Part shown: piece after piece, positions 55,559 to 64,000 of the stretch
Position numbering within the stretch: the first letter of the stretch is position 1
How the letters are laid out: each line of letters begins with the position of its first letter
Origin: Pelobates cultripes
Taxonomy: Eukaryota; Chordata; Amphibia; Anura; Pelobatidae
Direction: 5' to 3'
Assembly (NCBI GenBank): GCA_933207985.1
Contig: OW240912.1
Span: 235,338,798 to 235,402,797 of the forward strand
DNA length: 64,000 nucleotides
The notes under the pieces: generated by a model
Told to the model about the DNA's origin: nothing
Databases searched by the model: none
The model's input: only the letters and a program-made list of their open reading frames with translations
Made by a program: the position numbers and the translations under genes

Positions 55559-57385
55559 TAGGGCCAGATTAACATAGGGGCTGATGGAACTGCAGCTCCA
55601 GGCCCATACCAATGGAATAGGCCGATTGATTTAAAAAAACAAAACATTTTTACACACTACTCTTAGTGTTGCCACCTGGCTGGTATTTATTTGAGGCGGC
55701 CTGGCCGGTGCCGATATTGCAGTAATACCGGCAATAAAAAATGCCGTTATTTTTCTCAGTATACACAGTTTACTCTGCAATACCACCTGTGTGTGTGGAG
55801 AGATGCAGTGATAGGATGTTACAGTATATCCCTTCATCTCTCTATTCACTGATCCGCGCGGGAGCAGCTACACAGCACAGAGTCCAGCCTGCAGCTCAGG
55901 CAAGTGAGGGATGGGGTATAGGCTGCAGGGAAACATGGGTACACTGAGACACTAGGGGACACTGTAAGACTTGGGGACACAGGGAGACCTCTGGGGACGC
56001 TGAGACACTTGGGGACACTTGGAGATACAAACACACAGACACACATGGGGACTAGGGGACACTGAGAGACATTGGGACACAAACACACATGGAGACACTT
56101 GGGGAGACATGGGGACACTGAGACACTAGGGATACGATGTGTCTGTGTCTTCATGTCTCCCAGTGTCCCCATGTCTCCCAGTGTCCCCAAGTGTCTGTGT
56201 CCCCATGTCTCTCAGTGTCCCCATGTCTCTCAGTGTCCCCTAGTGACATAGGGACACTGGGAGACATGGGAACACAGACACTAGGGGAGACTGGGCGACA
56301 TGGGGACACAGAGACATGGAAACAGTGGGAGACAAGGTCACTGAGATAATGTGATATATAGGGACATTGTGATACATAGTCTCCTTGCCCCCCAGTGTCC
56401 CCAAGTCTCACAGTGTCCCCTAGTTACATGGGGACACTGGGAGACATGGGGACACAGACACTAGGGGACACTGAGCGACATGGGGAGACAGGGAGACACT
56501 GGGAGCAATTAATCTATACAGCAGAATCAAACTGTAAGTAATTTTTGGGTGATTTTACAGAATTTTCTCTTAGGTCACTCCTTGTGATTTCATTATGTGA
56601 TGTCACGTTTACATAATTAGTTATGCAAGTTAGTAAGGCCTGTATTTTTTTTCCAAGAAAGGTGGTAACCCTAACTACTCTTCACATACTCTTGCTTAAG
56701 TATGGAAACCTAAGAGGGATATATGGAAACAAAACTTGTGTGGACTAGCTGAAATGAAATTAGTTAAAGTAATGTTTCCTTTCTTCTACACTCACTACAT
56801 CCACCTTTTATATGTTTCAGACTGTATACCAGGAGCTTCTGCCTGCTAGTAAGAAGGTAAGGAGACAAGTGGACATGTGAGTGCTAGGGGACAGTCCTTA
56901 AAAAGCATGGAGCGAGCACATACTTAGACGCATTTATGCCAAGCTCAGGAGGCTGTTGGCCAGCATGCACGATTGGCAGGCAGCCTGACATTCATTCATA
57001 CCAGGCTAACCTTCCAATTCTTTGGGCAGACACGCCTTCTTTTTGGGCTTATTCGGCCCTTTCGGGAGTTCTGGTTACATGATCCGCGTCAGTGGCCTAC
57101 CCTTTTACACCGCCCATTGACTTCCTGCTTCACTGGACACTGCTGTTAAGGGGTATGGATTTACTTGAAAGATGAAAGCATGAATTAGAGAGAGATTAGC
57201 ATATTTTAAGAGAATATGAGTTTTCTTAGTGCTGCATCCTTTGAGTTTCCCTCCGGCAACATCTCCACCAGATACATAACGCTTGAGAGGTATGACTGTT
57301 TTAGTGTTTTTGGTCTTTAAGATTCTGTACTTAGGACCCTCATTATTGTCACCACCAGGCCCACTGGGCACTTAATCTGGCCCTG
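55559..57385. mobile_element. Non-autonomous hAT element (1827 bp) with 8-bp TSD
   Basis: Right end (inverted) CAGGGCCAGATTAAGTG; left end TAGGGCCAGATTAACATAG, the first base changed from C. Flanks AGTGGTTC at 55551-55558 and 57386-57393 are identical. The interior has a GGGGACACTGAGACA array and no transposase. Confidence 0.95.
55930..56510 (+). repeat. Tandem array of GGGGACACTGGGAGACA units inside hAT, partly inverted
   Basis: G-rich units at 55930-56135 are followed by inverted C-rich units (CATGTCTCCCAGTGTCCCC) at 56140-56240 and then G-rich and C-rich again, so the array can fold on itself. Confidence 0.9.
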
Positions 57386-57610
57386 AGTGGTTCATATAGA
57401 GGGGTACTTCCTCATAAATATGTTTTGGTTGCACGAAGAATGTCTTTTTAGATTTTCGTTGTTAGAGAATTTAATCAAAAGATTTTGTTTTGTTGTTTAT
57501 ATCAAGTAATTGCATATCAAAATCTATCTTACTATTTGAAGTTTTGATTGAATATCTTCTTTTTTTTGTCCAAATAGGTTTTACCTTGACATGGCAGGTG
57601 AGCTTACACT

Positions 57611-58093
57611 TTAAAGGACCATTATAGTGCCAGGAAAACATACTCGTTTTCCTGGCACTATAGTGCCCTGAGGGTGCCCCCACCCTCAGGGTCCCCCTCC
57701 CGCCCGGCTCTGGAAGGGGGAAAGGGGTTTAAACTTACCTTTTTCCAGCGCTGGGCGGGGAGCTCTCTGCCTCCTCTCCTCCTCCGTTCATCCCCGTCTG
57801 CTAGCTGCGCGCGCATTCAGCCGGTCACATAGGAAAGCATTCATAATGCTTTCCTATGGACGCTGGCGTGCTCTCACTGTGAAAATCACAGTGAGAAGCA
57901 CGCAAGCGCCTCTAGTGGCTGTCAATGAGACAGCCACTAGAGGATTAGGGGGAAAGGCTTAACCCATTCATAAACATAGCAGTTTCTCTGAAACTGCTAT
58001 GTTTATGAAAAAATGGGTTAACCCTAGCTGGACCAGGCACCCAGACCACTTCATTAAGCTGAAGTGGTCTGGGTACCTAGAGTGGTCCTTTAA
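57611..58093. mobile_element. Complete TTAA-type MITE made of serial hairpins
   Basis: Ends TTAAAGGACCATTATAG and, inverted, TTAAAGGACCACTCTAG. Inside, successive palindromes: AGTGCCAGGAAAAC/GTTTTCCTGGCACT, CATAGGAAAGCATT/AATGCTTTCCTATG, CTCACTGTGA/TCACAGTGAG, CTCTAGTGGCTGTC/GACAGCCACTAGAG, CATAAACATAGCAG/CTGCTATGTTTATG, CCAGACCACTTC/GAAGTGGTCTGG. Confidence 0.9.
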
Positions 58094-58129
58094 TGGCCAT
58101 TGGAGTGATACTAAAATACCTCAAATTAT

Positions 58130-59525
58130 TTAACGGGACACTCAAGACCCCCAAAGCACTTTAGCTTGATGAAAAACCATATGTATACTATATGTATGAA
58201 AAGTGTTTCTTCATTTTCTAATTTTGCAAAAAAATGCAGATTTCAATAGAAATGGACACTTTTAGAAATTCACCTGGTTACATCCCCTTGGTTTCCAATC
58301 AGACAACAGGTCCTGTTACTTCCTGGTTTGGTAGCTCAGTGGAGCTAAACTCAAGTGAAAGCAATTGCCCAGAGCACCTCCCTTGAAAACACTTCTCATT
58401 GAGCTGCATTAGGAAATATGTGATTGGACAGCCACCAAAAGTCTGGATGGGGATAAAAGGCTGCAGACAAGAGATCTGCAGATTGTGCAAGAGAAGACTT
58501 CACCAGAGTGAATACAGAGGATTCACCACAAGATGTAAACAATTGGTGAGCCTCAAAAACAGGAAGGCCAGATTAGAGTTTGCCAAACAACATCTAAAAA
58601 AGCCTTGACAGTTCTGGAACAACATCCTATGGACAGATGAGACCAAGATCAACTTGTACCAGAGTGATGGAAGAGAAGAGTATGGAGAAGGAAAGGAACT
58701 GCTTATGATCCAAAGCATACCACCTCATCAGTGAAGCATGGTGGTAGTAGTGTCATGGCGTGGGCATGTATGGCTGCCAATGGAACTGGTTCTCTTGTAT
58801 TTATTGATGATGTGACTGCTGACAAAAGCAGCAGGATGAATTCTGAAGTGTTTCGGGCAATATTATCTGCTCACATTCAGCCAAATGCTTCAGAACTCAT
58901 TGGACAGCGCTTCACAGTGCAGATGGACAATGACCCGAAGCATACTGTAAAAGCAACCAAAGAGTTTTTTAAGGGAAAGAAGTGGAATGTTATGCAATGA
59001 CCAAGTCAATCACCTGACCTGAATCCGATTGAGCATGCATTTCACTTGATGAAGACAAAACTGAAGGGAACTTGCCCCAAGAACAAGCAGGAACTGAAGA
59101 CAGTTGCAGTAGAGGCCTGGCAGAGCATCACCAGGGATGAAACCCAGCGTCTGGTGATGTCTATGCATTCCAGACTTCAGGCTGTAATTCACTGCAAGGG
59201 ATTTGCAACCATGTATTAAAAAGTGAGAGCTTGATTTATGACTGTTAATCTGTCCCATTACTTTTGGTCCCTTAAAAAGTGGGAGGCACATATACAAACT
59301 GTTGTAATTCCTACACCATTCACCTGATTTGGATGTAAATACCCTCAAATTAAAGCTGCAGTTAAAGCACATCTTTGTTCATTTCATTTCAAACCCATTG
59401 TGATGGTGTATAGAGCCAAAAAGATTAGAATTTTGTTGGTGTCCCAATATTTATGGACCTGACTGTATTTACTAACCAGTGTTTTGTTATTTATTTTGTA
59501 TTTAGGCAGTGGAGTGTCCCTTTAA
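58130..59525. mobile_element. MITE split by a Tc1 insertion
   Basis: Left part TTAACGGGACACTCAAG to about 58440; right part 59466-59525 ending GGCAGTGGAGTGTCCCTTTAA. The interior between them is Tc1-derived. Confidence 0.75.
58440..59465 (+). pseudogene. Tc1/mariner transposase, dead copy
   Basis: Reads from the end of the DNA-binding half (HQSEYRGFTTRCKQL, ARLEFAKQHLKKP), a stop at 58608, then [13 protein letters not shown] (first Asp), a frameshift near 58680, VKHGGSSVMAWACMA, FTVQMDNDPKHTVKA (second Asp), a TGA at 58998-59000, [15 protein letters not shown] (Glu), to the natural end at 59219. The right inverted repeat reads, inverted, CAGTCAGGTCCATAAATATT at 59465, next to TA. The left repeat is missing. 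All three catalytic acids are still coded, but the frame is broken three times. Clearly diverged from the 29013 copy. Confidence 0.88.
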
Positions 59526-59864
59526 ATGTGACATTTACACACAAGCACATGATTTTGATGCATTTAAATTGTGTTCCGTTATAATATCCAATTGGATTGT
59601 ACCCTTTGTAGGATATGCTATCCATTCAGTGTGAAATAAATATTAGATTTGTGCAAAAATTAGTTTTGGTCGATTTGACCAAGTCAAATTCTTTTTAATC
59701 CACAACAAAACAAATTATTCCATCCAGGATTTGCTTTGAGAGTCTTATTCAATGGATTACACTCCACAGATAAATCCCAAACAATCGATTAGTCTGAGAG
59801 TTGATTCAAAAACATTTGGTTTGGACAAACCTGCTCAATAGAATGTTTGCACAAGTCTGAAAAA
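59526..59864. other. No gene seen
   Basis: AT-rich; ends at the gap with a 40-base string that is repeated after the gap. Confidence 0.5.
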
Positions 59865-59964
59865 NNNNNNNNNNNNNNNNNNNNNNNNNNNNNNNNNNNN
59901 NNNNNNNNNNNNNNNNNNNNNNNNNNNNNNNNNNNNNNNNNNNNNNNNNNNNNNNNNNNNNNNN
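59865..59964. other. Assembly gap (100 N) with duplicated 40-base edges
   Basis: The 40 bases before it (59825-59864) equal the 40 bases after it (59965-60004). Confidence 0.99.
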
Positions 59965-61759
59965 ACAAACCTGCTCAATAGAATGTTTGCACAAGTCTGA
60001 AAAAGATCCCTAATTAGCTTATGTTTCACAATTACATGTTTGTCATTGATTATATTTGTACAGCACATTAACAGCTACGCAATAGCAAAATAGTGGAAAA
60101 TGTGAGCTTCCTGTACCATTTTTAAAAAATGACCAACCTGCATCTAATTTTATGTAATTAAAAGTCAGAAGATTACGGTCAGAATTACGCACTTTTAGAA
60201 AATTAAGAATAAATAGCTTAGTGATCAAAGCACTTCCCATCTATCCATAAAATAGGTTAATCACTATTTCCACGTGCCCATGGGATTATAGTAAAAAATG
60301 TCTCACTGAAAGTTACATTAAAAAAATGCGTATTTCTGTTGCAATCTCATTGTTTGTGCGATATCAGCCCTTTCCTGTATGGTCAAGGGAGATAAAACAT
60401 GATTGGGTGTGTTTAGACTATGCTTATCAGGGAGATTTGACATTTTTGTCATTTGTGCCCAAATGATGACCTTCCCATACATGATTCTGCTGATCCCCAG
60501 AGGCCAGAGTCAAAACAAGTCAGAAGTTTATTTTTAGTGATAATTAAAAGCAAATTTGTGAATAAGATATATTCTTTATAGCTAGTTGACCATCAGATAA
60601 CTAAATCATGCAGGTATGTGGAATGTTTGGATGTATTGTAGACTTTTTCTGTAGATGCTGAAAGTGGTAGAACCATTTATAATATATGTAAATAAATAGG
60701 ATGCAACTGATCATTTGTTAAACTCTTTGGTTACAAAGTAATTCATATTGTATTCTTTCATTGCCATCTCATATTTCTCTGACAATAATTCTGTACACTG
60801 AAGATGCATGAATGGAGATGCCCGATAGGAAGAGGAAATCAATTAATTACTAATAATTGCAGTTCCCATAGATCTCTTATGGAATTACATAATGTATTTA
60901 CCCTGGCATTTCGACATACTGCTGGCCAGGCTTATTCATATACCACAAACAGTGTATAAACCTCATAGTTGTCTTGGAAAACATGTCCAAGGTATCAGTT
61001 CTTAGTGTTTCAGAGCGTCAATCTGTATTCAATAAATGAAGATAAAGTTTATTGAGCTATTGCTATTTGAGGGTCAAATTTAATTTTATACAGCCTAAAA
61101 TACAGCATGAACAACAAAGAAAAAACACAGGTTGCACCAAATAAAGGAAAAATTAGTCCAGCTGGGTATAGTCTACAACTTTCTTTTATTACATATTCCT
61201 GTATCCAGTGGGGAGAAGCTAGGTCCACAGGTACATGCAAAAAAAACCCACAGAGAATAAAAAACAATAGTGCAGATTGTTATAGATGAATATAATATGG
61301 ATAATGTGAACTTTACTCACTCACGTTTAGTAGAGCTTATGACTCTGGTTTTGATAGCGTGCAATGATGTTTTTTTTACACTCACAAGTCAATGGTGAAT
61401 AGTTCACAGGTCCTCAAAAAGGAAAGATAGCAAGCCATAGTGAAATACTGTGAGTATATGTGCAAATATAATAAATAAAGCTACACACTCACAACGAGAC
61501 AGTCCTTAACACAAGTTCCTAGCATCTGGTGGTATGATCTCCACCAAGTGGATATGGAAGATACTGGGTTCCTTGGCTATTTAGCTATTTTGACCACAAA
61601 AGAACACTCCAAGCACCATACATGTTCTGTAATGGTTATGGTTCCTGCAATTCCCTGGCATTTTACAATGTTTTGACCTCTTACCTTGGGTCCATTGGAT
61701 ACTGAAACCCCACTTCCACTACTTCTCAAATGATAAATTCTCTACCAAGCCTCTGAGGG
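59965..61759. other. No gene seen; AT-rich, apparently single-copy
   Basis: No repeat partner in the window and no frame above 72 codons. 60780-60960 is evenly composed with a TTAATTACTAATAATT motif. Confidence 0.45.
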
Positions 61760-62286
61760 TTAAATGAGCACTATAGGATCAGGAAAACAAACATGATAAA
61801 AACACTATCTATGCCCCTGCCCCCTTGCCCTTTAAATATAGTAAAATCTTACCTTTATTCCAGTCTGCTAGTGCTGCCCCTGGTCAGCTCCTTGGCTGAC
61901 ATCATCAGTAAGAAAACATTGGACTGACTGAGATTGTCAATTCTGATAATCTCATCCAAGGAGGCAGAGCCAAATGCCGACCTGGCCAATCAGCATCTCC
62001 TCATAGAAATACATTGAATCAATGCATCTGTATGAGGAAAGTTCAGTGTCTCCATGCAGAGGGTAGAGACACTGAATGTCAGTGCTGCACACTGTACAGC
62101 CAAAGGAACCACCTCTGGTAGCCATCTGAGGAGTGGCCAATGGAGGTATCCCTAGGCTGTAATGTAAACACTGCATTTTCTCTGAAAAGACAGTGTTTAC
62201 TGCATAAAAACCTGAAGGGAATGATTATACTCACCAGAACAAATGCAATAAGCTGTAGTTGTTCTGGTGACTATAGTGTCCCTTTC
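61760..62286. mobile_element. TTAAAGGGACACTATAG-type MITE
   Basis: Left end with GAGCACTATAGGATCAGG; right end, inverted, AAAGGGACACTATAGTCACC. The interior has GTAAACACTGCATTTTC/AGACAGTGTTTAC and similar pairs. Confidence 0.75.
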
Positions 62287-62930
62287 ATTGTAAAAGGCAT
62301 CCCTGAAAGTATGACACAGAAACTACTCTTGGGGGTTCAAAGCCAAAATCCTGGATGTGTTGCTAGTTTATGAGCTAAGCATCATCTGAATGGTTAGGAC
62401 ATGACAGCTGGAATTCAGCCGGTTGTATACTTTTTGCAGAAACACAGGTTCCAATGGGGTGAGTCAGATCCCAGATGTGGTCTCTGAAGCATGTCTCATG
62501 AGATGTAATAGCTATGATATATAGAAATTATATTTCACTTAATTACAAATATTATTAAGGGTTATGTAGCCCGTTTGAGTTCATTTCCAGATTTTAATTT
62601 GGTTAATCAGAAAGTGCCACCAGATCCTATATGGGGCATTTTAATAATTCACTTAGGAAACTGTAATCATACCTTAATTCAAAGTTTTCATTAACCCTGA
62701 ATAATTAAGATATTATTAGATCACACTCTTGGATTAGCCAAATCAACAGCTGGTAAACAAATATCACTGTTACTCAAATGTCAGTACAATGATCATTACA
62801 TCAACAGATTTTACTATTACCATCACATAAAGTCATGATTTTGTTAATTACACGTGGTGAGTATTATACTACACTCTTTTTTTATTTTCCTCATCAGCAA
62901 AGATATAACACACAAAAAAATCAATAAAAT
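62287..62930. other. No gene seen
   Basis: AT-rich, with several AATTA motifs; no repeat seen. Confidence 0.45.
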
Positions 62931-64000
62931 AACACATAGAGCGCATAACGACCATATTCTCATAGTAACAAGGTCAGACAATCAGCATCTGCAAGCAAGC
63001 AAGCTAGGAAATCACTGTTCCTGCAAAATGGTGAATAAGTCTGAAGTCTTAGTACCACGGACAGAATGAGGAGGAAAAAAAAAAAAAGATATCAGCACCT
63101 GCTCAGGACATAGTCCAGTTTGACCCAACTGGCTAGGGTAGGAATAGACACCTGAAGGTGAGACTTGCAGATAGCAATGTAAAACTGACGCCTCAAAGGG
63201 TTGCGTAAAGGAGCGGTACAATATTCATATATGCACAAGATCTCATAAGGAAGGACAACATAAGGAAGGACAATTCTTAGTTCTCCAAGATATGTCAGAG
63301 GACACCTTCTGGGTTAAACGAATGAGCAGCAGTGTCCAGGGCTCTGACGTCACATACTCTCTTGCAGGAGGTTAAGGTTAAAAAGATAACAAGTTTGGCA
63401 GAAAATTGTTAAAGAACAAGAGAAATATCTCACAGGACAGAGTATCGTGGTAAGAGTGGTCAAGCAAAACGAGTGCCGCAAAGGAGCCAACAGACAAAAG
63501 GACGACGACTGACAGGGACACCATCTATACCTTGATGTTTGGCTGAAACGACCAAACGATAATGGTTCACGATATGATATGCTTTCCCCTCATCATAGAG
63601 GAAAGTTAGAAAATGGAGAATAGACAGAGCTGATACGGGATCCAAATTCCATTCCAAGCACCAACCAGTCCATGAGGTCCAAGCAGATCAATAGGCTAGT
63701 CTTGTGTCGGGTACCCATGTGCCTTCAAAAAGTTGAAGATTTGACTTCAACACTCTGTCGATAGTCCAAGGTCCCCTGAAATCAGCCAAACCGTGAGATG
63801 GAGAAGGCCTTAAAGGATAAGAAGATGAAAGTGTCTGTCCTGATCCTCTAGAAGGTAATCAAGGGGCAGAAGAAATTGTGAAAACGCTATTATCTCATTG
63901 TAGAGCCTTGGAGACGAAGTCTATGTCTCATTGGGAAGAAACAATTTCCCTAGGAGGGAAACATTGGGTAGGAGGAGAAATTAAATACAAAGAAACAAGT
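62931..64000 (-). pseudogene. DIRS-type tyrosine recombinase, decayed, runs off the window
   Basis: In minus sense from the window edge: SPSHGLADFRGPWTID, WTGWCLEWNLDPVSALSI, LHFLTFLYDEGKAYHIVN, HYRLVVSAKHQGIDGVPV, FVCWLLCGTRFA, then QFSAKLVIFLTLTSCKRV, CDVRALDTAAHSFNPEGV (first catalytic Arg block) and, after stops and a frameshift, SFTQPFEASVLH and PPHSVRGTKTSDLF (the H-x-x-R block). These are the landmarks of the recombinase of DIRS1-like retrotransposons. Several stops and an A-run at 63076 break it. The conserved tyrosine region is not clear. The reverse transcriptase would lie to the right, outside the window. Confidence 0.75.

Noticed and set aside
1..64000. tRNA, rRNA or snRNA genes
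   Set aside because: I saw no cloverleaf with A and B boxes or rRNA core; the tRNA-Leu-like string at 14013-14029 is only a primer-binding site.

Overview
This window looks like gene-poor nuclear DNA from an amphibian, most probably a frog. I identified no host protein-coding exon, rRNA or tRNA gene. The evidence for a frog-like genome is the repeat mixture: a full-length L1/Tx1-type LINE, CR1 and L2-like LINEs, two kinds of tyrosine-recombinase retrotransposon (Ngaro-like and DIRS-like), Tc1/mariner copies, several hAT elements, many TTAA-flanked foldback MITEs, and abundant CA/TA/purine tandem arrays. The species cannot be named from the sequence alone. Two runs of exactly 100 N (3731-3830, 59865-59964) are scaffold gaps.

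Layout, left: 1-3730 and 9095-16498 are two copies of one segment (about 0.6% substitution where I compared them). Each holds a hairpin MITE and a composite hAT-like element with a ~180 bp palindrome, a purine-rich satellite and an ACAC-type satellite. The right copy is split by a 3.6 kb non-autonomous LTR retrotransposon (11507-15102, minus strand) with paired LTRs, 5-bp target duplication, tRNA-Leu primer site, polypurine tract and a coding region built of 14-16-residue tandem repeats. Between the copies, after the gap, lie a Gag-like fragment and a decayed Ngaro-like element (4925-7627) carrying RNase H, recombinase and SGNH-hydrolase remnants and ending in a B1-A2-B2 split direct repeat.

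Middle: a TTAA-type DNA-transposon composite (about 17928-28262) was invaded by a full-length L1 (18830-25315, minus strand, both ORFs open) and by a hAT element (26087-27253); both have clean target duplications. It is followed by a 5'-truncated Tc1 copy (29013-29901), a GT-rich 1.5 kb tandem array within an apparent hAT element, a G-rich minisatellite, further MITEs, and a third copy of the hAT composite (37563-39653) truncated near the centre of its palindrome.

Right: CR1-type fragments (41927-42330 and 44655-46215), hAT elements with 8-bp target duplications (46336-47611, 55559-57385), an L2-like LINE tail, a 5'-truncated L1 (51100-53620) with 17-bp target duplication, a MITE split by a dead Tc1 copy (58130-59525), and at the window edge a decayed DIRS-type recombinase on the minus strand. 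The rest is AT-rich DNA in which I see no gene.

The elements interact mainly as nested layers: younger elements sit in older ones, so relative ages can be read, and one nested pair (the LTR element in the duplicated segment) gives conflicting ages. The only apparently intact coding capacity is the L1 at 18830-25315, whose endonuclease lacks its catalytic histidine, and the truncated but open Tc1 catalytic domain.
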